Shown here in pieces: positions 1-6,604 of a stretch of DNA of 8,237 nt. The first letter of the stretch is position 1; each line of letters opens with the position of its first letter. This stretch comes from Bacteroidota bacterium (GTDB lineage Bacteria > Bacteroidota > Bacteroidia > Chitinophagales > Chitinophagaceae). The stretch lies in contig JAEZAY010000125.1 of the NCBI GenBank assembly GCA_023427575.1, positions 1-8,237 on the forward strand, written 5' to 3'. The notes beneath the pieces were generated by a model. The model was not told the origin of the DNA and made no database searches. It saw only the letters and a list, made by a program, of their open reading frames with translations. Made by a program: the position numbers and the translations under genes.

Positions 1-2448
1 TTGGTTTAACGGGAACCAGGAATATCCGTCATCACCAATTCCAAAAAAGAGATTTTGAGTAACAATATTGCTGGTAACGGATCTGCTAACGGGTCTGCCG
101 GTTTCATCAAAAACAGTGGCATAATAACTGGCCTGCAATAACCCCACATTCTGAAACATTTCCGGAACCGTGTACGTTTCCACAGCTTTACCCTCTGCAT
201 CGGTATTACCCTCGCGGAAGATTTTTTCAAACGATATACCGCTGTTCAGCAAATTAAAATTATACTGGCGGTACTTTGGTGCAGAAAACGGTTTGGTTCT
301 TACCTGGATCTCGGTTTCATAGCGGCGATTAGCAGCCGGAGGCCCGAAAAAGTTGCGGGCGGTTATAGATAACTGTGATGCCTGGCCGGGCTTTAGTTCC
401 TTATTGTCAAGGCTTGCACTCACCTGGATCCTGTCGGGAATAAATTCTTCGACATTATATGATTTTGTTGCCAGCAGAACATCATTGGAACTGAGCAGCT
501 CCAACTGATAGGTGCCGGTGATGGCCGATAAAGCGATCTCTACGGAAGCTTCCAGTGAGCCCTGCGCATTCAGATTTTTTCGGAAGGATTTCAGTTCTTT
601 TCCATTCGGCAACAGCATCCGCATTTTTACCGGCAATTCTCCGGGGCTTTGCCAGTTGCCATCCCTGACAATCGCACTGAAATGAATGGTTTCACCGGGG
701 CGGTAGATATCCCTTTCTTCATAAATAAAAGCATCGAGGCCGGAGGCATTGCTTCTTTTTCCACTTACATCAAATCTGGAAGTATTAATGCCGGTGGTAT
801 TAAAGGGGAGATAATTAAAATCAGTTTCTGTTTTCGCAATAATCATGGCAGGGCGAAATCCGGCGAACTCTTTCCTGGCGAATCCAATTTCCGCAACCCC
901 GTCCTGATTGGTAAGGCCCGTACCAAGCACCTGGTTATTCGATCCATATACAACAATGTTTACGTCCTTTACCGATTCAGCGGATTTGATGGAGTTTGTA
1001 AATACCATCATTTTATCCCGACCTTCCCGCACGATCATGCCCAGATCAGATTTTGAAATCAGCCGGTTATCAGTAACCCAGTAATTCTCAGCCGAACGAA
1101 CCTTGATATGATAGATGCCTTTGTGATCGGAAAGCCTGTCTTCCACATTAAATTTCAATAAACGCCCATTGCCGTATTTTGGTAATTGGCGGGTTTCGAT
1201 TTCAGCTTCGTAAATGATATCGCCAACGCTGTACCCGATTTGGTCATAGTAAGAATCTTCTGAATAATAATCATCCGGATTATTACTTCTATCAACCGGA
1301 TAATACCCATATTGATGAGCGGCTAATAAATTGCTTTCATAGATTTTGGAAATGATCAGCTTTACTTTGGGAACATTGGTAATCTGAAGTTCAATATTCT
1401 CATTGCCTTTAGCCGAAAGATATACCGCATTCCGGTTTGTAAACTGTACCGAAGGCTCCAGTTCTCCAAAGGCAATATCCTGGTCGTACGGATCGCGAAG
1501 CACCCCGCCAATCACGCCTCTTAAACCTTTACTGATACTGAGCCGGTATGATTTTTCCGCATCAAAGTTTTCGCTGTTGATCTGGAACCCATCACTTGTT
1601 TGCTGTACAGTAAAACGAACCGCGGGCTCAAAGCGTATATAGCTTTGTAAATCCTTCAGGGCCACCTGCTGACTTGTTCTTATTGTTACATTGCCCGATA
1701 CCCCTTCATGGTGCGCTTCCACATCATTGATCAAAAGATTAAATGGGGAAGGGATACTCACCAAACTGGTCAACACCTGGTCGGTTCCGTTTTTGCCACC
1801 AGTTGGCACCAAGCCCTTTTCAATTTCAACCCGGGCCTCCAGGTCGATGTCCTGAGGAGTTATATTGTTTAATCTTAATGAAATCCGCGAATCGGCCGAC
1901 AATGTCAAAACGGAATATTGCGGCTCCGTTCCATCTACCGACAATTTCAGCTTTTCCTTCACTGATGCCGGATCAACGGGATAGTTAAAATAAAGATCAA
2001 TGCGCGGATATGCTTTGGTCTGGTTTGATTCCCCGGCTGCCCAGCTGGCATTGGCGCCTTCAAATTGAAGGGCGGGAGTATAAAAAACAATGTCTTTTTT
2101 TGAATTCAAATTTCCATACTCGCTATACTGCAGGAGTTCATTGTTTAGGCGGGCCTTAAAACTGGTTGCGGGGGGCAGGTGCGAAGCGGGAGAGAAGATC
2201 AGTTCATCGCGGCTTTCCCATCTGAACCGCCCCTTAATAGCGGGTTCAAATGAAATGTATTCTGTAGAATCCCAGCGATTCAGCAATGAATCGCCTACCA
2301 GTGCCTTATCAAAATAAAATACGAGGTTTTGTAATTGTTTTATCTCCCCTTCTGCGTTGGTTTTTTGCAGGGAAACGGCGTTGCGGTTACAGCTAACCGT
2401 CCATATCACTACAAACAATACGGAAAGGCCCTTCAGAAAATTTTTCAT
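1..2448 (-). CDS. Bacterial alpha-2-macroglobulin family lipoprotein, N-terminal part (truncated by window edge)
   Basis: The frame is open without a stop from ATG at 2448 to position 1, giving 816 codons; the C-terminus lies outside. The first 20 residues are a lipoprotein-type signal peptide: K2 and K6, a hydrophobic core, then T-V-S-C with Cys20 as the likely lipidated residue (Thr at -3 is not ideal). Residues about 40-105 and 148-215 look like Ig-like beta domains. About 470-570 resembles the bacterial MG3 region. The MG2 domain starts near 572 and carries the family signature D580-IYRPGE-586. Family members run to roughly 1650-1900 residues and usually hold the bait region and any CxEQ thioester in the missing part, so neither can be judged here. 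Known bacterial relatives (E. coli YfhM) are periplasmic lipoproteins thought to trap proteases. The divergent neighbour pbpC is the classic genomic partner. A Tyr/Asp-rich insertion lies at residues 380-403. The family call is secure; the anchoring membrane is not shown by the sequence. Confidence 0.92.
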   Translation of the reverse strand, partial: MKNFLKGLSVLFVVIWTVSCNRNAVSLQKTNAEGEIKQLQNLVFYFDKALVGDSLLNRWDSTEYISFEPAIKGRFRWESRDELIFSPASHLPPATSFKARLNNELLQYSEYGNLNSKKDIVFYTPALQFEGANASWAAGESNQTKAYPRIDLYFNYPVDPASVKEKLKLSVDGTEPQYSVLTLSADSRISLRLNNITPQDIDLEARVEIEKGLVPTGGKNGTDQVLTSLVSIPSPFNLLINDVEAHHEGVSGNVTIRTSQQVALKDLQSYIRFEPAVRFTVQQTSDGFQINSENFDAEKSYRLSISKGLRGVIGGVLRDPYDQDIAFGELEPSVQFTNRNAVYLSAKGNENIELQITNVPKVKLIISKIYESNLLAAHQYGYYPVDRSNNPDDYYSEDSYYDQIGYSVGDIIYEAEIETRQLPKYGNGRLLKFNVEDRLSDHKGIYHIKVRSAENYWVTDNRLISKSDLGMIVREGRDKMMVFTNSIKSAESVKDVNIVVYGSNNQVLGTGLTNQDGVAEIGFARKEFAGFRPAMIIAKTETDFNYLPFNTTGINTSRFDVSGKRSNASGLDAFIYEERDIYRPGETIHFSAIVRDGNWQSPGELPVKMRMLLPNGKELKSFRKNLNAQGSLEASVEIALSAITGTYQLELLSSNDVLLATKSYNVEEFIPDRIQVSASLDNKELKPGQASQLSITARNFFGPPAANRRYETEIQVRTKPFSAPKYRQYNFNLLNSGISFEKIFREGNTDAEGKAVETYTVPEMFQNVGLLQASYYATVFDETGRPVSRSVTSNIVTQNLFFGIGDDGYSWFPLNQ

Positions 2449-2464
2449 GAAAAGAGAATTATTT

Positions 2465-2472
2465 CAAATATT
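2465..2472 (-). promoter_or_regulatory. Candidate -7 box for the macroglobulin gene
   Basis: On the minus strand this reads AATATTTG, matching seven of eight positions in a TAnnTTTG alignment (first base A instead of T). It ends 16 nt before the ATG at 2448, which would give a leader of only about 10 nt. No TTG sits at the expected 19-21 bp upstream spacing, so this is a weak call in AT-rich sequence. Confidence 0.25.
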
Positions 2473-2593
2473 TCGGGAAAATACAAAAAGGATTGGTTGT
2501 CAGGGATTGCGGATTTTCCGTTTAAATGTATAATATTAAAAACATGATCCATAATCGATCTTATCTTTTAACATCCTTTTTCGGCCGGGATCT

Positions 2594-2601
2594 TTATTTT
2601 G
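2594..2601 (+). promoter_or_regulatory. Candidate -7 box for pbpC
   Basis: The box TTATTTTG matches TAnnTTTG at every fixed position except the second base. It is followed by CCG, as is common for Bacteroidota promoters. It lies 45 nt upstream of ATG 2647, giving a leader of about 39 nt. It also overlaps the TTG codon at 2599, which argues against that codon as the translation start. No clear -33 TTG is visible. Confidence 0.4.
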
Positions 2602-2646
2602 CCGAAAAGCAAAAAATATATCTCCAGCCTGCTTCCTGGTAAAAGC

Positions 2647-4935
2647 ATGAAACGAATCAAACCATTCATTTTTGTTACAGGGATTTTCATTGCACTGATG
2701 ATTTTCCTGCACCTGCTTTTCCCATTAAAGGTTGAGCTCAGCTATTCAAAAACGATCACCGATGGCTCAGGCGAAATTATTCATGCATTTTTAACTCCGG
2801 ATGAAAAATGGCGTATGGAAACAAGCCTTCCGGAAATCTCGGACCTATTGAAAAAAACCATAATCGCCAAAGAAGATAAATATTTTTATTATCATCCCGG
2901 CGTCAATCCCGGGGCCATTTTGCGAGCCGCGGCAATGAATCTGGTTCGCGGCAAACGAACATCAGGAGCATCCACCATCACCATGCAGGTGGCCAGGGCG
3001 CTGAATCCGGGAAAGCGAAGCTATACAAAAAAGCTAACGGAAATGTTCAGGGCAATTCAACTGGAGCTTCGTTACAGCAAGGAAGAAATTTTGCAGATCT
3101 ATTTAAACCTGGTTCCCTATGGCGGTAATATTGAAGGCGTAAAATCCGCTTCGCTACTTTATTTTAAAAAGAATCCCGATCATCTTTCCCTTGCTGAAAT
3201 AACAGCGCTTTCCATTATTCCCAACCGGCCTTCTTCATTGGTTATCGGCCGGCATAACGCCGAAATAGTTAAGGAAAGAAACAAATGGCTGCGACGATTC
3301 GCCAGCGAAAAGCTTTTCACCCAAAAAGAAATTGCCGATGCGCTGGAAGAACCTTTAAATGCTGAAAGAGGAACGGTACCGCGCTATATTCCACACCTGG
3401 CTGCGAAACTGAAAAATAGGGCAGAAACAAATCTTCAGACCTATATCGATCCTGGGTTACAAATCAAAACCGAGAAACTCGTTCAGGATCATGTTCGGGC
3501 CAGTTCTTTGAAAAACATCACCAATGCCGCTGTCATTATAATGGACAACAACAGCGGTCAGGTTATAACTTATGTGGGCTCTGCCGACTTCCATGATGCG
3601 AAGCGTTCGGGCCAGGTAAATGGCGCTAAGGCAATTCGCCAGCCGGGCAGTACCCTGAAACCCCTGGTATATGCTCTGGCTATCGACGAAGGGATTCTTA
3701 CACCGGCATTTCGCCTAACCGATGTAGCTACCAATTACAATGGTTACAGCCCCGAAAATTACGACCGCAACTTTAATGGCCTTGTAAGTGTTGAATATGC
3801 GCTGGCTCATTCGCTGAATATTCCCGCGGTCCGAACGCTGCAAAATCTGGGTCTGGAAGATTTTATTCACAGCCTTTCGAGATCGGGATTTCAGCAGATC
3901 CAGAAAGACCAGCGAAAACTGGGACTGTCGATCGTATTAGGCGGATGTGGAGCAAGCCTGGAAGAGCTTACCGGTCTGTACAGCGCATTTGCGCGGGAAG
4001 GCGTTTATATGAGTCCGTTATATACTGCCGGTACCCCTGTTCAAAAACAACGTTTGATCAGTACCGCATCGGCCTATATGATTACAGAAATGCTGTCGAA
4101 AGCAAACCGGCCCGATTTCCCGATCAACTGGAGCAGTACGGAACGAATGCCTAAGATCGCCTGGAAAACGGGCACTTCGTATGGAAGAAGAGATGGATGG
4201 AGCATTGGATACAACCGGAAATATACGGTGGGCGTTTGGTGCGGAAATTTTTCCGGTGAAGGCGCGGCTGATCTTAGTGGAGCCAACACTGCCACCCCCC
4301 TATTGTTTAAAATCTTTAATACCATCGATTATGATTCAGATGAGTCATGGTTTAAGGCTCCGGATGATTGCGATTTCCGGATGGTTTGTTCAGAAACGGG
4401 AATGGTGCCTGCTGCCCATTGCCGGAACATTATTATGGATGAATTTATTCCGATGGTTTCCTCTACGGCGGTATGCAACAATATGGCGGAGACAGCCGTA
4501 TCAGCGGATGAAAAATACAGCTATTGCAAAAGCTGTATGCCCCTTGCCGGCTACAAGCTTAAAATCTATCCCGTGATAAGCGCAGAGATGCGCAACTATT
4601 ATCAGGAGCGTAATATTATTTTCCGGAACATTCCGGCCCATAATCCCGATTGTGAAATGATCTTTAAAAATGGAGCGCCTTCCATAATCGCGCCGAAAAA
4701 CGGCCATGAATACCTGATCAGTAAATCGGAAAAACAGCCCCTGATGCTGGAATGCAGGGTAAGTAATGATGTGAACAGAATTCACTGGTATATCAATAAC
4801 CGGTATTATAAATCTTCCGATGCGGGTACGCGCCAGTTTTTCATGCCGGAAGAAGGAAAGGTGAAGATCTCCTGTACCGATGATAAAGGGAGAAACCGCG
4901 ATGTCTGGATCGATGTAAAATTCATCGACCTTTAA
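2647..4935 (+). CDS. pbpC: Penicillin-binding protein 1C: bifunctional peptidoglycan glycosyltransferase/transpeptidase
   Basis: This 762-residue protein is close to E. coli PbpC (770). It polymerises lipid II into glycan strands and has a transpeptidase-type domain, acting outside the inner membrane. A single membrane anchor spans residues about 6-25. The GT51 domain follows: E76-DKYFYYHPG (catalytic Glu76), G107-ASTITMQ-114, and K128/K129 with Glu132 in the third motif. The transpeptidase domain has all three active-site motifs: S335-TLK-338, S389-LN-391 and K507-TG-509. A six-cysteine segment (575-630) links to a C-terminal BiPBP_C-like beta domain at about 676-762. I chose ATG 2647 because it directly precedes the basic residues and membrane anchor. 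The in-frame TTG at 2599 would add 16 residues but lies on the probable promoter box. The divergent macroglobulin gene supports the 1C subtype. The 3' end overlaps the convergent membrane protein gene by 14 nt. Confidence 0.95.
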   Translation: MKRIKPFIFVTGIFIALMIFLHLLFPLKVELSYSKTITDGSGEIIHAFLTPDEKWRMETSLPEISDLLKKTIIAKEDKYFYYHPGVNPGAILRAAAMNLVRGKRTSGASTITMQVARALNPGKRSYTKKLTEMFRAIQLELRYSKEEILQIYLNLVPYGGNIEGVKSASLLYFKKNPDHLSLAEITALSIIPNRPSSLVIGRHNAEIVKERNKWLRRFASEKLFTQKEIADALEEPLNAERGTVPRYIPHLAAKLKNRAETNLQTYIDPGLQIKTEKLVQDHVRASSLKNITNAAVIIMDNNSGQVITYVGSADFHDAKRSGQVNGAKAIRQPGSTLKPLVYALAIDEGILTPAFRLTDVATNYNGYSPENYDRNFNGLVSVEYALAHSLNIPAVRTLQNLGLEDFIHSLSRSGFQQIQKDQRKLGLSIVLGGCGASLEELTGLYSAFAREGVYMSPLYTAGTPVQKQRLISTASAYMITEMLSKANRPDFPINWSSTERMPKIAWKTGTSYGRRDGWSIGYNRKYTVGVWCGNFSGEGAADLSGANTATPLLFKIFNTIDYDSDESWFKAPDDCDFRMVCSETGMVPAAHCRNIIMDEFIPMVSSTAVCNNMAETAVSADEKYSYCKSCMPLAGYKLKIYPVISAEMRNYYQERNIIFRNIPAHNPDCEMIFKNGAPSIIAPKNGHEYLISKSEKQPLMLECRVSNDVNRIHWYINNRYYKSSDAGTRQFFMPEEGKVKISCTDDKGRNRDVWIDVKFIDL

Positions 4936-5776
4936 AATGCGCCGCCGGGATGCTTCCGAGAAAGTAGGTAAGTATGGTGGCCAGAACGAAACAGGTGGCG
5001 AACAGTTCAGGTCCAACTTCATTCAGAAATTCCTGGTATAACGGATGCAGAAATAAAAACACAACTGCCAGGCAAAACAATCCGTACTTCCATGCTTTAT
5101 GTTCACTGATATTTCGAAGTATCCAGTAAGCGCCGGCCATAAAAACAAGGATCCGGATCAGGAGAACAAAATAAATTCCGGGTTTATAAACCATGGCTGC
5201 GATCCAGGCGATTTGCCACCAGAACATTCCGCACAAAAACCATAAAACCGGATGAAGATGATTCAGAGCCCGGCGAATCGGATCATGGTAAAAAGGATTT
5301 GTATGTAGATGCCGGTACGATACCAGCAGCAAAAATCCGAGTGGCGCCAGCAGTTCCAGAACCCGCCTGAATTCACTTTCCCGGTATTTTTCAAGATTAA
5401 ATAGCGCCGGGTTCGATGTTGATGAAATTACCAGTGGTTCCAAATAAAGATATCCCGCTCCCAATAGCAGAACAGATCCTGTTAATATCAGGATATAAGC
5501 AAAATTTGATGCGGGGTTCCTGCGGATCCGATCATAAATCAGCGTGGGCGGAATGCTGGTTATAAAAAGCAGCATTACCAGCAGCATCAGCACAAACCCG
5601 ATCGTCAGCGCTGTTTTATATAGCACCATTCCGTCGGCTACCATTTTAAAAATGAAAAGCCGGCTGAGCGCCCAGATAAAATAAAGCCCGGCAGAAATTG
5701 CCAGGCCTGAAACGATCTTTATAAAATGTTCTTTGTTCAAGTTAGTAGAATCAGTCTGCTTTAACCACGTCGCCAC
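4922..5776 (-). CDS. Polytopic integral membrane protein of unknown function
   Basis: I do not recognise this 284-residue protein. It is strongly hydrophobic, with about eight candidate membrane segments near residues 19-45, 53-76, 93-115, 140-154, 174-196, 199-219, 229-246 and 258-277; the exact number is uncertain. Between the fourth and fifth lies a polar stretch with five histidines (156, 158, 164, 173, 175). I see no transporter, protease or glycosyltransferase signature. The start is unusual: no ATG occurs before residue 45. The GTG at 5776 overlaps the upstream lipoprotein gene by 26 nt, and the alternative TTG at 5740 begins 10 nt after that gene's stop and would give 272 residues. 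Either arrangement suggests co-transcription and translational coupling with the lipoprotein. The 3' end overlaps pbpC by 14 nt, convergently. The hydrophobic pattern and the tight fit to its neighbours make it a likely real gene. Confidence 0.82.
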   Translation of the reverse strand: MATWLKQTDSTNLNKEHFIKIVSGLAISAGLYFIWALSRLFIFKMVADGMVLYKTALTIGFVLMLLVMLLFITSIPPTLIYDRIRRNPASNFAYILILTGSVLLLGAGYLYLEPLVISSTSNPALFNLEKYRESEFRRVLELLAPLGFLLLVSYRHLHTNPFYHDPIRRALNHLHPVLWFLCGMFWWQIAWIAAMVYKPGIYFVLLIRILVFMAGAYWILRNISEHKAWKYGLFCLAVVFLFLHPLYQEFLNEVGPELFATCFVLATILTYFLGSIPAAHFKGR

Positions 5777-6473
5777 TGCCTTTAATATCAGACTTCACAT
5801 TGGCGCCTCCCTTATATTTTACATCTCCGCTGCCTCTTACGTTAACATTCAGGTTTACGCTTGCAAATACTTCCACTTCACCACTGCCATTGATATCAAT
5901 GGTTGCTTCTTCCGCACGAAGGTCAAACGCTTTTACTTCCCCGCCGCCATTGATTTCGGCTTTAAAGGTTTTGGTTTGCCCATTCAGTACAACCTTTCCG
6001 CTTCCGCTGATTTCCGAGCTAGCTTCGGGAGCGTCAATATCAAGTTGGATATCGCCGCTACCGGAAATGCCAATATCCATCGCGGAAGTACTTGTGATCC
6101 GGTTCCGGCTGATCATTGACCCTGATCCTGAAATGCGGGCTACCCGGTAACTGGGAGCTGTTATATATAGTCTCACGCCTTTATCTGAACTAAGCGAATA
6201 ACCATCCCTGGTTTTCACCCGCAGGATATTGTCTTCCACCAGGGTTTCCACATACTCATGCAGGTTTTCATCGGTTTCCACACGCACCGTGTATTCATTG
6301 CCGGTACTGATTTCGGTATCGAATGATCCGGAGGTTCTCACTCCTTCAAAATTTCCGAGATCACGGCTGGCGCTGGTAATATTTCCATTTCCCCTGATAC
6401 GTTCACCACCGATGAACTCGCAGGAACTTAAAAGAAACAAGGCTGGGATAAGGCTTAGCAATAATTTTCTCAT
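5751..6473 (-). CDS. GIN-domain (DUF2807) lipoprotein, putative auto-transporter adhesin head domain
   Basis: This 240-residue protein starts with a good lipoprotein signal: R2 and K3, a Leu-rich core, and L-S-S-C with Cys18 as the likely lipidation site. ATG 6473 is chosen over the in-frame ATG at 6506 because the 11 extra residues would push the signal peptide inward and would overlap the likely promoter box. The mature part is typical of DUF2807: an early G-N-G-N motif (28-31), R-T-S-G-S-F near 46-51, and then seven copies of a [small]-G-[S/G]-G turn starting at residues 116, 138, 157, 176, 196, 214 and 232. The 18-22 residue spacing with alternating hydrophobic residues fits a right-handed beta-helix with one turn per coil. 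Such proteins are common cell-envelope lipoproteins in Bacteroidota; their role is mostly unknown and the adhesin label is weakly founded. It is the first gene of a probable pair with the overlapping membrane protein gene, and is divergent from guaA. Confidence 0.9.
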   Translation of the reverse strand: MRKLLLSLIPALFLLSSCEFIGGERIRGNGNITSASRDLGNFEGVRTSGSFDTEISTGNEYTVRVETDENLHEYVETLVEDNILRVKTRDGYSLSSDKGVRLYITAPSYRVARISGSGSMISRNRITSTSAMDIGISGSGDIQLDIDAPEASSEISGSGKVVLNGQTKTFKAEINGGGEVKAFDLRAEEATIDINGSGEVEVFASVNLNVNVRGSGDVKYKGGANVKSDIKGSGDVVKAD

Positions 6474-6484
6474 AGCTGGTTGTT

Positions 6485-6492
6485 TATGTTTG
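6485..6492 (+). promoter_or_regulatory. Exact TAnnTTTG box, possible distal guaA promoter
   Basis: TATGTTTG matches all fixed positions of the Bacteroidota -7 element on the plus strand. It would give guaA a leader of about 105 nt. A six-base fixed motif is expected by chance a few percent of the time in a gap of this size, and no TTG is found 19-21 bp upstream, so the assignment is tentative. Confidence 0.25.
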
Positions 6493-6493
6493 G

Positions 6494-6502
6494 CAAAATA
6501 TA
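6494..6502 (-). promoter_or_regulatory. Candidate -7 box for the GIN lipoprotein operon
   Basis: On the minus strand this reads TATATTTTG followed by CC. It resembles TAnnTTTG with one extra base between the TA and TTTG halves. It lies about 20 nt before ATG 6473. It closely resembles the candidate pbpC box (both end in ATTTTGCC), which slightly strengthens both. Confidence 0.3.
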
Positions 6503-6589
6503 TCATTTAGACGAAACCCTTCATTATCGGGTTACAGTTTTGGCTACAACAAGATCCAGGAACCGATTTTCATGATCGGACGAATTCTT

Positions 6590-6597
6590 TACCTTCG
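6590..6597 (+). promoter_or_regulatory. Candidate proximal guaA -7 box
   Basis: TACCTTCG matches TAnnTTTG at five of six fixed positions and is followed by CAGC, a context often seen in Bacteroidota promoters. It ends only 7 nt before ATG 6605, so a start site at the usual distance would give a nearly leaderless mRNA. No -33 TTG is found at the proper spacing. Confidence 0.35.
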
Positions 6598-6604
6598 CAG
6601 CACC

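Larger units (their letters stand above)
2449..2646. promoter_or_regulatory. Divergent intergenic region between the macroglobulin gene and pbpC
   Basis: This 198 bp AT-rich gap separates two head-to-head genes and must hold both promoters, unless one gene is read from further away. Neither start has a convincing Shine-Dalgarno sequence, as expected in Bacteroidota. I see one candidate -7 box for each direction, listed separately, but no good -33 TTG element for either. No strong hairpin, operator-like palindrome or small ORF stands out. Confidence 0.6.
6474..6604. promoter_or_regulatory. Divergent intergenic region between the GIN lipoprotein gene and guaA
   Basis: This 131 bp gap must carry the promoters for both the lipoprotein operon and guaA. 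It contains three candidate -7 boxes (listed separately) and two weak inverted repeats: AACCC/GGGTT (6515-6533, 9-nt loop) and CCGAT/ATCGG (6563-6579, 7-nt loop). I see no recognisable purine riboswitch core. No Shine-Dalgarno sequence is evident for either gene. Confidence 0.55.

Noticed and set aside
649..1056. 135-codon plus-strand frame in the macroglobulin region
   Set aside because: It is a shadow of the minus-strand macroglobulin frame, which reads through here with the YRPGE motif and no stop. The shorter plus-strand frames at 1403-1642, 1743-1988, 2090-2317 and 2335-2547 are rejected for the same reason.
4501..5022. 173-codon minus-strand frame across the pbpC 3' end
   Set aside because: It is antisense to the conserved PbpC C-terminal domain and overlaps the better-supported membrane protein frame. 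No coherent domain or signal is visible.
5733..6510. Overlapping plus-strand frames opposite the GIN lipoprotein gene
   Set aside because: They arise from the reverse complement of the Gly-Ser repeat coding sequence, yielding Pro/Leu-rich strings such as S-P-L-P-L; the minus-strand product is clearly the real one.
6515..6533. AACCC/GGGTT inverted repeat as a terminator
   Set aside because: The stem is only 5 bp with a 9-nt loop and no T-run of note, and it lies between divergent genes where no transcript should end.
6474..6604. Purine riboswitch upstream of guaA
   Set aside because: The gap lacks a recognisable three-way-junction core with two conserved loops, and such riboswitches are not typical for guaA in Bacteroidota.
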